Below are positions 15,790-24,815 of a stretch of 64,000 nt of DNA, one piece after another. Origin of the DNA: Fervidibacter sinensis (GTDB lineage: Bacteria; Armatimonadota; Fervidibacteria; Fervidibacterales; Fervidibacteraceae); the NCBI GenBank assembly GCA_032161045.1, contig JAVHTH010000015.1; one strand, given 5' to 3'. Every line of letters begins with the position of its first letter. Position 1 is the stretch's first letter. The notes under the pieces are model-generated. The model was given only the letters and a program-made list of their open reading frames with translations, ran no database searches and was not told where the DNA came from. The translations under genes and the position numbers were made by a program.

Positions 15790-16932
15790 TCACTCGTGAG
15801 GGAAAATTTCCACATTGGCTCGTGGGACCACTACTTTCTCACCAGTCACCAATTCCGCTTCAAGCACACGCGTTTTCGTCTCGGTTTCAATCTCCTGCGG
15901 TTCGGGAGGAAGAGCCACCACGCGCCCCAACGCTCCAAAATATGGGGTTCGGATGAGGCGGATAGGAGTGCCTAAGTTCAACTCCCCTGCCGTGAATTTG
16001 TCTTCTTCAGGGGCTTGCAAGTCTTCCATTGTCAGAGCCCCATCTTTAGGAACCACAATTTCCGGTCGTATAACCCCGGCGCGAATTTGGGTTGCTCCAT
16101 TGACCGAGGCATCTTTGCCTTCTTGACTTGCCAGCAATTCAAAGGTGCGCCTTGCCATCGCGATTTCTCCAAAACCTTCAGTGACAATGAGTGTGAAGGG
16201 CAAATTTTCATGACCAGTGATAGCGACACCGATGTCATAGCCGAGAAGTTTTTTGATGTCGGTGTCAAGGACGCCACCAGCCACTAAGGCGGCGACTCCA
16301 ATTTCTCTTGCCGCCTCCATCAATCGCCAATGGGCTAAAGCACCAGCGATGACCACTTTGCCTTTATGCTCATCGCTCAATTTCGTATCGGAGACAACTT
16401 CATCGGGGGAGTTAGCGAGAATTGCTATTGTGCCATGTCGCTCCCCACTTAGCCCGAAAATCCCTTGAACGAAAACCCCTCTCGTGGCAACAACCGCTCC
16501 TTCTTCGGGTATGACTTCCACAACCAACCCTCGCAAGTAGGCTGTAACTTCAACGGGCGTCGGTAAATGGCGGATTCCAATGTTACCCGTTGCCTCAGAG
16601 ATGAAATCTATGGTGCCAGTGATAGGTGATGTCACACGAGATGTGAAGAGACCAAACAGGGTTTTCCGTTCAGCAATAACTTCTCCTGCCTGAACTTTGT
16701 CTCCTTCCCGTTTAAGCAAGAATTTGCCCAGTTCCCTTGGTTCAACACCCAGCCGCTCGGCAACCCTGAGGGTCGTAATTGGACCTGGTAGTTCCGTTCG
16801 TGCCACAACAGTGTCGGGGCAAACTTCGTCTCCCACTTGAACAAGGACTTGCCCTTTCAACGGCAACCTTCGCATTTTCCGGACGACGATGTCAGCACTG
16901 ATTGTCAATCCTGGGGTGTATGCAGTTCCCAT
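15790..16932 (-). CDS. Unknown protein with barrel-sandwich and KOW-like domains
   Basis: 380 residues from ATG 16932, which has GGAAGGAGG a few bases upstream. The N-terminal ~140 residues look like one or two barrel-sandwich hybrids (KGQVLVQVGDEV..., EGDKVQAGEVIAE, SPITGTIDFI), the fold of biotinyl/lipoyl and RnfC/RpoB-type modules. The middle (150-290) is an alpha/beta region with LVAGGVLDTDIKKLLGYDIG. The C terminus (310-380) is KOW/SH3-like (IRLIRTPYFGALGRVV...VVVPRANVEIF), as in ribosome- or RNA-polymerase-associated proteins. No lipoyl/biotin lysine motif is seen. It lacks a signal peptide. I do not recognise a function. Confidence 0.75.
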   Translation of the reverse strand: MGTAYTPGLTISADIVVRKMRRLPLKGQVLVQVGDEVCPDTVVARTELPGPITTLRVAERLGVEPRELGKFLLKREGDKVQAGEVIAERKTLFGLFTSRVTSPITGTIDFISEATGNIGIRHLPTPVEVTAYLRGLVVEVIPEEGAVVATRGVFVQGIFGLSGERHGTIAILANSPDEVVSDTKLSDEHKGKVVIAGALAHWRLMEAAREIGVAALVAGGVLDTDIKKLLGYDIGVAITGHENLPFTLIVTEGFGEIAMARRTFELLASQEGKDASVNGATQIRAGVIRPEIVVPKDGALTMEDLQAPEEDKFTAGELNLGTPIRLIRTPYFGALGRVVALPPEPQEIETETKTRVLEAELVTGEKVVVPRANVEIFPHE

Positions 16933-16999
16933 CCCTTTCCTCCTTCCTGAACTCAAGATAGGTTCTTGTCAATAACCGAACTGCGCTGTAGCGAGCGTT

Positions 17000-17806
17000 T
17001 CAACTCTGGCTTAACCGTTCACGGATTTGCTTCTTCAGTGCCTCTGCCATTTCGTGGACATACTTGTAGTAGTCCTTGCGCTGCAATTTTGAAGCAGCCG
17101 CTTCATCAATGATGAAAGTTACGCGGGGATGTAATTGCAACGCTGAGGCTGGGCACATAGATGTGACAGGACCTTCAATTGCTTTCGCCACCGCATCCGC
17201 TTTACCTTCACCAGTTGCTAACAGGATAATCCTCCTTGCTTCAAGGATTGTGCCGATGCCCATCGTGATAGCGTAGCGTGGAACATCTTCAGGTCGGTCA
17301 AAGAAACGGGCATTAGCCTCAATGGTTTCCTTGGTCAAGGTTTTAACGCGAGTTCGGGAAGCCAAAGATGAACCCGGTTCATTGAAAGCGATGTGACCAT
17401 TGTGACCAATTCCGAGGATTTGCAAGTCAATGCCTCCAGCCTTTTTGATTTGCTCCTCATACCAAACGCAATGCTCATAGGGGTCGGGAGCCAGACCGTA
17501 AGGGACAAATGTTCTGGCTTTGTCAATGTTGATGTGGTTGAAAAGTTGCTCGTCCATAAAGTAGCGGTAACTTTGCGGGTGGCGGGGGTCAATTGGGTAA
17601 TACTCGTCCAAGTTGAAAGTCGTGACGAGGGAGAAGTCAAGCCCCTCTTCTTTGTGCATCCGAATGAGTTCTTTGTAGCAGGGGATTGGGGTTGAACCGG
17701 TCGCTAATCCCAAAACACAATTGGGCTTGCGACGAATCAACTCGGCAATTTGTCTGGCTGCTTCTTTCCCGACCGCTTCGGCATCGGGCAAAATGATGAC
17801 TTCCAT
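17000..17806 (-). CDS. nagB: Glucosamine-6-phosphate deaminase
   Basis: Converts glucosamine-6-phosphate to fructose-6-phosphate and ammonia, feeding amino sugars into glycolysis. 268 residues from ATG 17806 (GGAGG upstream), matching the ~266 residues of the E. coli enzyme. Signature segments: LGLATGSTP, FNLDEYYP with the catalytic acidic residues, and GIGHNGHIAFNEPGSS with the active-site His. It is divergent from the FGGY kinase gene, with about 135 bases between. No nagA is present in the window. Confidence 0.95.
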   Translation of the reverse strand: MEVIILPDAEAVGKEAARQIAELIRRKPNCVLGLATGSTPIPCYKELIRMHKEEGLDFSLVTTFNLDEYYPIDPRHPQSYRYFMDEQLFNHINIDKARTFVPYGLAPDPYEHCVWYEEQIKKAGGIDLQILGIGHNGHIAFNEPGSSLASRTRVKTLTKETIEANARFFDRPEDVPRYAITMGIGTILEARRIILLATGEGKADAVAKAIEGPVTSMCPASALQLHPRVTFIIDEAAASKLQRKDYYKYVHEMAEALKKQIRERLSQS

Positions 17807-17942
17807 CCTCTCATCCCTCCTGCTCTTCAAATTTGTCAAAAGCCATTTTGATTTTAGCGCAGGCATCGTGGTGTAATCTTTCGCCGCCGGTTGCCATAAA
17901 GTTTTAGGCGAGAGATTCGTTGAAAGCGGAGGTGAAGGGTTG

Positions 17943-19478
17943 ATGAGTTTGATGGGAGTGGACACAGGAACGACTGGCGTCAAGGCAGTGATTTTTGACT
18001 CTGAAGGCAAAATCTTGGGACAAAGTTACCGCGAGTATCCACTCATCTATCCGGGACCGCACGGCTGGGTTGAATTGGACGCGGAGCAAATTTGGGAAGC
18101 AACGAAGGAGGCTATCGCTGAAGCAGTTGCTAAGGCAGGCAAAGATGACCCCGTTGAAGCGATAGCGGTTTCAAGCATGAGCGAGACAGTTGTGCCAATT
18201 GACAAGGAAGGACGCACGCTTGCAAACGCTATCGCCAACTTGGACACTCGCCCAATCGCGCAGGCTAAGTGGTTGGAAGAAACTTTGGGGCAGTGGCGAG
18301 TTTTCTCCCTCACAGGTCACCCGATTCATCCGATGTATACAGTGCCCAAACTGATGTGGTTTAAGCAAGAGCGCCCCGAAATTTTCGGCAAGGTTTGGAA
18401 GTTCCTTTGCATTCAAGACTTCGTTTCGTTCCGACTTGGGGCGAAAGACCCAGCAATTGATTGGTCTATGGCTTCAAGGACGATGGGCTTTGATGTCATC
18501 CGAAAGCAATGGTGTCGTGAAGTTCTTGAAGCAGCAGGTTTGAGTGAAGAGATGCTTCCCCGACCCCTTCCAGCAGGGGAGCCCATTGGAACCGTTGACC
18601 CCAAAGTGGCTGAAGAAACTGGTTTGTCAACGAAAGTCGTTATCGCAACTGGAGGTCATGACCAACCTTGTGGCTGTCTTGGCTCCGGTGTTGTCAAGGG
18701 TGGAGTCGCAATGGATGCAATAGGGACAGTTGATTGCATAACTGTTGCAATGGCTCAACCCGTGTTGAACGAAACAATGCTCCGAAATAACTTCTGCTGC
18801 TACCCCCATGTCGCTGAGGACTTATATGTCACAGTGACTTGGAGTTGGACGGGAGGAATTTTGCTTCGTTGGTATCGCGACACTTTCGCGAATGAAGAAA
18901 AATCTGTTGCTGAAAGGATGGGGGTTGATGTTTACGACCTCATCGTAGCGCAAGCGAGCAAACAGCCAACTAACCTTTTCGTTTTGCCCCACTTCACTCC
19001 GACCACAGGAACACCTTGGATGGACACACAATCCAAAGGTGTGATCGCTGGGCTGACCATCAACACTACGAGGGGCGAATTTGTGAGGGCATTGTTGGAA
19101 GGCGTGAATTATGAGATGCGCCTCAATTTGGAACTTTTGAAGGAAGCAGGTGTAATGGTCCACGAAGTTCGCGCCATCGGTGGTGGAGCGAAAAGCCGAT
19201 TCTGGCTTCAACTTAAAGCGAACATGTTCAATGTCCCCGTAGTTTCACTCCATGTGAGCGAAGCAGCGTGCTTTGGGGCAGCAATCGCTGCAGGAAAGGC
19301 AATAGGAAAGTGGAAGACCATGAAGGATGCAGCGGAAAGTTTGGTGCGGGTGAAAGAAGTTTTTGAGCCTGAGCCGAAAGAAGTTGCACTTTATGAGGAG
19401 CGCTTCTCCCTTTACCGCGACCTTTATCCTTTGATGCGTGAATGGCTGCACCGCGTTCACCAATTGTCGTCGCAATGA
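17943..19478 (+). CDS. FGGY-family carbohydrate kinase, xylulokinase-like
   Basis: Phosphorylates a sugar or sugar alcohol with ATP. About 511 residues with the two-lobe sugar kinase fold: N-terminal GVDTGTTGVKAVIFD phosphate loop, GHDQPCGCLGSG and GGGAKSRFWLQLKANMF with the C-terminal FGGY signature region. The overall pattern is closest to xylulokinases, but substrate assignment from motifs alone is unsafe. ATG 17943 is preferred; GGAGGTG (17928-17934) lies eight bases before it. A TTG one codon upstream is possible. Confidence 0.88.
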   Translation: MSLMGVDTGTTGVKAVIFDSEGKILGQSYREYPLIYPGPHGWVELDAEQIWEATKEAIAEAVAKAGKDDPVEAIAVSSMSETVVPIDKEGRTLANAIANLDTRPIAQAKWLEETLGQWRVFSLTGHPIHPMYTVPKLMWFKQERPEIFGKVWKFLCIQDFVSFRLGAKDPAIDWSMASRTMGFDVIRKQWCREVLEAAGLSEEMLPRPLPAGEPIGTVDPKVAEETGLSTKVVIATGGHDQPCGCLGSGVVKGGVAMDAIGTVDCITVAMAQPVLNETMLRNNFCCYPHVAEDLYVTVTWSWTGGILLRWYRDTFANEEKSVAERMGVDVYDLIVAQASKQPTNLFVLPHFTPTTGTPWMDTQSKGVIAGLTINTTRGEFVRALLEGVNYEMRLNLELLKEAGVMVHEVRAIGGGAKSRFWLQLKANMFNVPVVSLHVSEAACFGAAIAAGKAIGKWKTMKDAAESLVRVKEVFEPEPKEVALYEERFSLYRDLYPLMREWLHRVHQLSSQ

Positions 19479-20036
19479 TCAGCGCGATGTGAATTGCTTC
19501 CATTTACGGCGCAAGTGGCGTTTTAAGCGCCTCCATGAAAATTGTTGGCGTCTCGCAGTTAAAGAGGCAGCAATTACAAAACCCACACCAGCAAAAACAA
19601 GGAGTGCTGGGTGCTCCGAAAGAATTTGCCATGTCGTTCTCGCTAAATCAGCGAATAGCAAAAAGACTCCTTTCAGGGTCAGGGAGACGATGTTGCTTCC
19701 TTGTGGGGAAGATTGTAAGTTCGGAGCACCCACTTTGGTGGTTGAGAACATCGGAATTTTTTCAAGCAGCCAGTGTCCCAGAAGGAAGAAAACGACAGCA
19801 CCGACAAGCCCAGAAAATAGAATCATGCGCAATCGTAGACGCGGATGAGTTTCGGCATGAGACCTACTGTAGGTGGCACCGCAGTAAGGACAGTGGTTTG
19901 TTACCCGTTCAACTAACGCGCCACATTTACATCTCCAAAACAATCTCCTCCCACAATTCGGGCAGCGAACAGATGACGAAGGGGTAGTATAGACCCGTTC
20001 ACCGCAGCGACATCTCACTTCTCTCTCTTCATGCAT
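19479..20036 (-). CDS. Zinc-ribbon membrane protein
   Basis: 185 residues. The N-terminal ~55 residues hold three CxC/CxxC pairs (CRCGERVY, CPNCGRRLFWRCKCG, CPYCG), i.e. a double zinc ribbon. Two hydrophobic segments follow (about 75-95 and 110-160), then a basic tail. The start ATG 20036 overlaps the 3' end of panD by eight bases, so the two are coupled. No function is recognised. Confidence 0.75.
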   Translation of the reverse strand: MHEEREVRCRCGERVYTTPSSSVRCPNCGRRLFWRCKCGALVERVTNHCPYCGATYSRSHAETHPRLRLRMILFSGLVGAVVFFLLGHWLLEKIPMFSTTKVGAPNLQSSPQGSNIVSLTLKGVFLLFADLARTTWQILSEHPALLVFAGVGFVIAASLTARRQQFSWRRLKRHLRRKWKQFTSR

Positions 20037-20427
20037 CACTTCCCACCTGCATTCCTTGAATGGCTTTGACTACTTCCACCCTGACAATCTCATTTTTCTC
20101 GTCCACGAAAACAACCCGAGCCTCAAATTGGAGCAATTCTTCCTCTGGAACAAGCGCATACGCAAGCACAATTATGGGGTCACCGACTTGGACGAGTCGC
20201 GCTGCTGCTCCGTTGACGCAAACTGTCCCGCTCCCTCGCTCTCCTTCAATCAAGTAAGTTTCAAATCGCGCGCCGTTGTTCAAGTTAAGCACATGCACTT
20301 GCTCAAATGGAACCAACCCCGCCGCTTCCATGAGTATTGGGTCAAGGGTCAGCGAACCTTCGTAGTTCAGATTTGCGTCGGTCACCGTCGCCCTGTGGAT
20401 TTTGGATTTGCAAAGGATGCGAAACAT
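20029..20427 (-). CDS. panD: Aspartate 1-decarboxylase
   Basis: Makes beta-alanine from L-aspartate for pantothenate and coenzyme A. 132 residues from ATG 20427, preceded by GGAGGAAAC; the family norm is 115-130. The self-processing site YEGS is intact (Gly24-Ser25), creating the pyruvoyl alpha chain. MFRILCKSKIHRATVT and NNGARFETYLIEGERGSG are family signatures, and NGAAARLVQVGD follows. No panB or panC lies nearby. Confidence 0.95.
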   Translation of the reverse strand: MFRILCKSKIHRATVTDANLNYEGSLTLDPILMEAAGLVPFEQVHVLNLNNGARFETYLIEGERGSGTVCVNGAAARLVQVGDPIIVLAYALVPEEELLQFEARVVFVDEKNEIVRVEVVKAIQGMQVGSDA

Positions 20428-20553
20428 CCCAGTTTCCTCCTTAAGCCAGTCAGGGTTCAGCGTTAGTAATTTCGCCTTTGACATGCACGCAGTTCACCAA
20501 TTATCTTAACACTTCGCTTGAAAGTTTGTTTGCTGCGATGTTCGTGGTAGGCT

Positions 20554-20579
20554 TAAAGGGAATGAAGCACTGCCGGTAA
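20554..20579 (+). promoter_or_regulatory. Sigma-28 (FliA)-like promoter before the EAL-HDOD gene
   Basis: TAAA (20554-20557), 14 bases, then GCCGGTAA (20572-20579). The flagellar sigma-28 consensus is TAAA-N15-GCCGATAA. The -10 matches at 7 of 8 and the spacing is one short. It would give a leader of about 100 bases for the gene at 20690. A better match lies before flgM (24816-24843). Confidence 0.45.
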
Positions 20580-20689
20580 CGAGACAAAGGGCAAATAACG
20601 CAAGACGAAAGACTGTTCGTTGGCGCTTCGCGGTTGAATGCCGTTTAAAAAGATGGCTGATGAGCCGAAAGAGATTACGGTGATGGAGG

Positions 20690-21922
20690 ATGCAGGTTTT
20701 TGTCGCGAGGCAACCGATTTTTGACAGGTTGCGCCGGGTTGTTGCTTATGAGTTGCTGTTCAGGTCAGGGCTGGAAAATATGTTCAAGGCGACGGACGGA
20801 AATATGGCTTCGCAAAGTGTCATTAGCAGTGGCATCCATGTTTTCGGTTTCACTTCATTAACTGGAGGGAAACCCGCTTTTATCAACTTCACCAAGCAAC
20901 TCCTTTTAAGCGGCGCTGCACTTGTCCTTCCACCCAAGCAAGTCGTCGTGGAAGTGTTGGAAACGGTTGAGCCGGAAGATGATGTGATCAAAGCCTGTAG
21001 CGAACTCAAACAACACCATTACCTGCTCGCTCTTGACGATTTTGTGCTTAGACCGGGCTACGAGCCACTAACCGAACTCGCCGACATCATCAAAGTTGAT
21101 TTCTTGCAGGTCAAAGGTGAAGAGAGAAAAACTTTGGTTCAAAAGTTCGGCAAGAGGGGTATTCGGATGTTGGCGGAAAAAGTTGAAACTCGTGAAGACT
21201 TTTCGGAAGCGCTTCAGGCGGGCTACTCTTATTTTCAGGGCTTTTTCTTCTGCAAGCCGGAAATCGTTTCCGGACGAGAAATCCCGAGCCATAAACTGAC
21301 TTACCTTCGGCTCATGCAGGAACTTAACCGAGAGGAGTTGGAGTTCAACCGAATAGAGTCAATCCTGAAAAGCGATGTCTCGCTTTCCTTCAAACTCCTC
21401 CGGTACATCAACTCGGCAGCAATTGGTCTGCGATACCCTGTCACTTCCTTGCGTCAAGCGATGGTTCTTTTGGGAGAGCAAAACTTACGGCGTTGGGCGA
21501 TGCTGGCATTGGCAGCCAGCATGCTTGAAGACAAACCTCAAGAACTGCTGGTAACGGGCGTGGTTCGCGGACGATTTTGCGAGTTGGTTTGTCAGCGGCT
21601 TGGCTTGAAAGCAGTAGGGGTTGACCCCTTCTTGGTAGGGTTGTTGTCGGTGTTGGACGCCTTGTTGGACCGACCGCTGTCGGATTTGCTTGAAGAGTTG
21701 CCAGTTGCGGTTGAGATAAAAGAGGCTTTGCTGGAACGACCGACGATTCTCGGGGCAGTTTACAAACTTGCTGTCAACTATGAGCGAGCCAATTGGGAAG
21801 AAGTCAGTAGGTTGATTGAGCAGTTGAATCTTCAGGAGCAGGAACTCCCGCTCCTTTACGGTCAAGCGGTTTCGTGGACTGACCAACTTTTTCACTCCAC
21901 CTCGCTAAGCCTCATGCCATGA
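20690..21922 (+). CDS. Degenerate EAL plus HDOD signalling protein (YuxH-like)
   Basis: 410 residues. N-terminal EAL-type domain (1-~200) begins MQVFVARQPIFD, typical of YuxH. The catalytic motif is not EAL but YELLFRSG, and other metal ligands are changed (LDDFVLRPG), so c-di-GMP hydrolysis is unlikely. The HDOD domain (about 205-400; FKLLRYINSAAIGLRYPVTS) has no HD catalytic pair. Such proteins act as signal adapters, often in motility or chemotaxis. The gene is convergent with the flg operon and has its own sigma-28-like promoter, supporting a motility role. GGAGG directly abuts ATG 20690, an unusually tight spacing, but this start fits the family. Confidence 0.88.
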   Translation: MQVFVARQPIFDRLRRVVAYELLFRSGLENMFKATDGNMASQSVISSGIHVFGFTSLTGGKPAFINFTKQLLLSGAALVLPPKQVVVEVLETVEPEDDVIKACSELKQHHYLLALDDFVLRPGYEPLTELADIIKVDFLQVKGEERKTLVQKFGKRGIRMLAEKVETREDFSEALQAGYSYFQGFFFCKPEIVSGREIPSHKLTYLRLMQELNREELEFNRIESILKSDVSLSFKLLRYINSAAIGLRYPVTSLRQAMVLLGEQNLRRWAMLALAASMLEDKPQELLVTGVVRGRFCELVCQRLGLKAVGVDPFLVGLLSVLDALLDRPLSDLLEELPVAVEIKEALLERPTILGAVYKLAVNYERANWEEVSRLIEQLNLQEQELPLLYGQAVSWTDQLFHSTSLSLMP

Positions 21923-22802
21923 AATCAACCAAACTGAGGGGAAGGATGCGACTGGTAGCGAAAAGTGTGGCTTGCATAGTCACTTGCTTCAATTGGTAAG
22001 TTGTGACCTCCTCGGAAATATCGGCATCTAACACAGGCGACAAAGCCATTCGCAAACTGGTCTCTTGGGTTAAAAGTGTGTCCATAGTTCTCTCGCTTCG
22101 GTTCGCTTGAGCGCCGTAAACGGCAGACATTCGCAGAATTTGCGTCAACGCAGCATCCAACCGGGGCAAAATGTCATTTCGCAAAGAGTTTGCATCATCG
22201 TTTTGAAGCGCTGCAATCGCATCTCTTAAAACGGCGAAAGTGTCCTCAACATCTTGGAAAATGCGACGACCGTCAAGGGTAACTGTAACGCGTTCACCGT
22301 TGCTCAGCACGACGCTCAACTGGTCGCTGTCTCCATAGTATGTGACATTCCCGTCACTGTCCATCAAAAAAGGTTTTGTCAAGATGGCTGAGCCAGCGAA
22401 AAGGTAGCGGTCGCCGACACGACTGTTAGCGATTTGGAGCAATTCATGCCTTAGCCCAACCATCTCATTGGCGATAGCGGCTCTCTGGTCTGCGGTGACG
22501 GTATCGGTGCTTGCTTGCAAAACCAATTCCCGTGCCTTTTGCAAGACGCTTATTGCTTGTTGCAGTGCTGTGTCCGCTGCTTGGATGTATGGTAAAGCCT
22601 GCTCAAGTCTTCTGTAATCACCTTCAACTGCTGCAATATCGCTTTGAAGCCTCATTGACAAAACTGTGCCCGGCGGGTCTTCATATGCTCGGTTGATACG
22701 CCGCCCAGTCCCCAACCGCTCCAAACTTTTGTTGATGACATCCGCATTTTGGTTGATGAAATGAACAGCCTGACGAGCCAAAATCATCGGAGTGATTCTC
22801 AC
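21912..22802 (-). CDS. flgL: Flagellar hook-associated protein 3
   Basis: Forms the hook-filament junction with FlgK. 296 residues. The N terminus is flagellin-like (NKSLERLGTGRRINRAYEDPPGTVLSMRLQSDI), followed by LQKARELVLQASTDT and NSRVGDRYLFAGS, the characteristic FlgL signature. The C-terminal coiled-coil half (DISEEVTTYQLKQVTMQATLFATSR) is present. Exported by the flagellar type III system. Last gene of flgM-flgN-flgK-flgL; its 3' end overlaps the convergent HDOD gene by 11 bases. Confidence 0.93.
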   Translation of the reverse strand: MRITPMILARQAVHFINQNADVINKSLERLGTGRRINRAYEDPPGTVLSMRLQSDIAAVEGDYRRLEQALPYIQAADTALQQAISVLQKARELVLQASTDTVTADQRAAIANEMVGLRHELLQIANSRVGDRYLFAGSAILTKPFLMDSDGNVTYYGDSDQLSVVLSNGERVTVTLDGRRIFQDVEDTFAVLRDAIAALQNDDANSLRNDILPRLDAALTQILRMSAVYGAQANRSERTMDTLLTQETSLRMALSPVLDADISEEVTTYQLKQVTMQATLFATSRILPLSLVDFMA

Positions 22803-22816
22803 TTGTCAACCCTCCT

Positions 22817-24196
22817 TCACAAACGGCTGAGCAGTTCGTTGACCAAGTTATCAACTGCTTGAATCACTCGGGCAGCAGCCAAGTATGCTTGCTGAAACCT
22901 CATCAGGTCAACAAGTTCTTCGTCAATGGAAACCCCTGAAACCATGTCTCGTCTGTTCTGCAAGAACCGTTGGACTTCGGAAAAAGCGGTGTAAGCGTTT
23001 TGGACTCCTTGAGTTCTCGCGGCGACCAAGCCGACCAAATTGCGATATGCGCCGAGCAAACTTTGCCCGTTCAAACCCGCAAGCGGTTCTTCCGCCAACT
23101 TAGCGATTGAAGCGGCAATATCACCGTTGCCAACGCTACCTGTCGCTGAAGCCGCCAACTTTCTCGGGTCATCAATTAACACCGGATTGACTTGCCATTC
23201 GTCGTTGACCAACACGAAGAAAGGCACACCAGTGCTGCCGTCCAGACCGTAACCGCTTTGGTGAAATGCGTTCACTGCTTGAGCAAGGTTGTCAACCAGT
23301 GCTTTCAATTGGCTTTGAACGGTCTCAAGGACTTGTTGGAAGAACTCGCGAAGCGCTGCCAAAATGCCTTCGCCCAAAGGCAGAACTTCCTCGGTGTCGC
23401 TCAAAACAGCGCTTGGTGCTCCATCGGCGGAAAACACGACTTTTATTGACCGAAATTGTGCGTTGCTGACGAGTTCGTGCCCACTTGCAGTGACTATGAC
23501 GGAGCCGTTCGGCTGTTCAAAGACATGGATGTTTATTCGCTCAGCGATTTGGCGGAGAACTGCGTCCCTTTCGTCCATCAAGTCGTTTGGCTGTAAACCA
23601 GCAGTTTTTGCTGCAACAATTTGCTCGTTCAACCGAGCAACATGTTCCAACCAACCGTTGAGTTGCTCAACTTCGGTTTCAAATTGCAGTCGCACCAAAA
23701 TTTTCTCGTGGTCCAATTGGCTTCTAAGGTTCTGAAAGCGGCTTAAAACCAGTCTCGCCCTCTCTATCACGATTGCTCTGTTCCCGATGTTTTCCGGGTT
23801 AGAAGCCAAATCCCGCCACGCCTCAAAAAACTCAGTGAGAAGGCTATTTAGGCTACTTTCCGTCGGTTCGCTCAGCAATGCATTCAGCCGTTCTAAACCG
23901 TTCAACAAAGTTCTTTGATGGGCAACCCGGCTGTTACTCATTCTCAAAGCCGTCAGCAACAAAGTATCATATTGGCGAGAAATCTCCTTGACCGTGACAC
24001 CTGTCCCCAACTGCCCCCACAGCATCCCATCACTTAAACTTGGGTCAGGAATTGGAATTGATGCTTTGAGCCGTGCTACTTGGCGGGAATAGTCTGGGTT
24101 TTGAGCGTTTGCGATGTTTTGAGCGGCAACCGCCAAAGCGGTTTGGTGAGCCAAAAGGGACTGAAGTGCTGTCTGCAAAGTGACGGACAAAGACAT
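22817..24196 (-). CDS. flgK: Flagellar hook-associated protein 1
   Basis: Forms the first junction zone between hook and filament. 459 residues. The N-terminal D0/D1 signature is complete (LLAHQTALAVAAQNIANAQNPDYSRQVA), with GVTVKEISRQYD, the FNxxxxDLASNP region, and a C-terminal GVSIDEELVDLMRFQQAYLAAARV motif. Somewhat shorter than the E. coli protein (547), so the D2/D3 surface domain is reduced. Fourteen bases separate it from flgL. Confidence 0.95.
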   Translation of the reverse strand: MSLSVTLQTALQSLLAHQTALAVAAQNIANAQNPDYSRQVARLKASIPIPDPSLSDGMLWGQLGTGVTVKEISRQYDTLLLTALRMSNSRVAHQRTLLNGLERLNALLSEPTESSLNSLLTEFFEAWRDLASNPENIGNRAIVIERARLVLSRFQNLRSQLDHEKILVRLQFETEVEQLNGWLEHVARLNEQIVAAKTAGLQPNDLMDERDAVLRQIAERINIHVFEQPNGSVIVTASGHELVSNAQFRSIKVVFSADGAPSAVLSDTEEVLPLGEGILAALREFFQQVLETVQSQLKALVDNLAQAVNAFHQSGYGLDGSTGVPFFVLVNDEWQVNPVLIDDPRKLAASATGSVGNGDIAASIAKLAEEPLAGLNGQSLLGAYRNLVGLVAARTQGVQNAYTAFSEVQRFLQNRRDMVSGVSIDEELVDLMRFQQAYLAAARVIQAVDNLVNELLSRL

Positions 24197-24208
24197 ACTG
24201 TTCCCCCC

Positions 24209-24496
24209 TCAAACTTTCTCCTGAACCAAAGCGTTTGTAGCAACTGCTCCAGATTCAGGGACAGAAAGCAACCGCACCCAGACGAGACACTGAGCGGCTT
24301 CCATCAAATTCCGGACCTCACGCAAGGTCTCGGTGTCCAAAGCCTCACGAATTTGCTCCCCCTCCGATTCCAACAACTGCTGAAGTTTTGTGGAAGTTGC
24401 TTCTATTGCTCGGACATCGTCCTTACACAATGCGGCGACGAGGTCTGTCAATGCCCGACATAACCGCTCAGCCGTCCCATTGCGCATTGACTTCAT
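24209..24496 (-). CDS. flgN: FlgN-like flagellar export chaperone
   Basis: About 95 residues, mostly helical (LCRALTDLVAALCKDD..., LQQLLESEGEQIREALD). It lies between flgM and flgK, the usual position of flgN, and has the length and helical character of a FlgK/FlgL export chaperone. It overlaps the flgM stop by four bases. Sequence similarity of FlgN proteins is weak, so the call rests largely on position. Confidence 0.65.
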   Translation of the reverse strand: MKSMRNGTAERLCRALTDLVAALCKDDVRAIEATSTKLQQLLESEGEQIREALDTETLREVRNLMEAAQCLVWVRLLSVPESGAVATNALVQEKV

Positions 24497-24789
24497 CCTC
24501 CCAATTCGTTCAAAATCGCCTCAGCAACGGCTTTAGAGTCTGGGCTGTAATTACCGCTCTGTAGTTGTTTCGCCACTTCTGCGACTCGTTGCACATCAAC
24601 CTCTTCCATCTTTTGAACCATTTCGTGGAGCAGCAAGATGAGCCTCAATTCGGCTGAAAGAACGACTGGCTCTTCCAAACGAGACAGGTCCCCTGTCGGG
24701 ACACCTGTCCTGCCCGACGCTTCAGCCTTCCCTAACCGCTCCGTTAACAACGCTTGCAACCTTGCTACTGTCTCCGGCGAGATACGCAT
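24493..24789 (-). CDS. flgM: Anti-sigma-28 factor FlgM
   Basis: Binds and blocks sigma-28 (FliA) until the hook is complete, then is exported. 98 residues. The C-terminal half matches FlgM (QRVAEVAKQLQSGNYSPDSKAVAEAIL), the sigma-binding helices. The N-terminal region is disordered in the family; here its middle part (SGRTGVPTGDLS) is encoded by a nested palindrome (24683-24718). GAGGTG stands before ATG 24789. First gene of the flg operon, with a strong sigma-28-like promoter 30 bases upstream, so FlgM would autoregulate. Confidence 0.88.
   Translation of the reverse strand: MRISPETVARLQALLTERLGKAEASGRTGVPTGDLSRLEEPVVLSAELRLILLLHEMVQKMEEVDVQRVAEVAKQLQSGNYSPDSKAVAEAILNELGG
24683..24718. repeat. 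Nested palindrome within flgM
   Basis: GACAGGT (24683-24689) pairs with ACCTGTC (24703-24709), and GTCGGG (24695-24700) pairs with CCCGAC (24713-24718), giving two alternative hairpins in 36 bases. 36 is a multiple of three, so the stretch reads through as 12 residues in the flexible N-terminal part of FlgM. It may be an inserted repeat or an mRNA regulatory structure. Confidence 0.55.
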
Positions 24790-24815
24790 CGGGCATCACC
24801 TCTTCGTCGTTCAGT

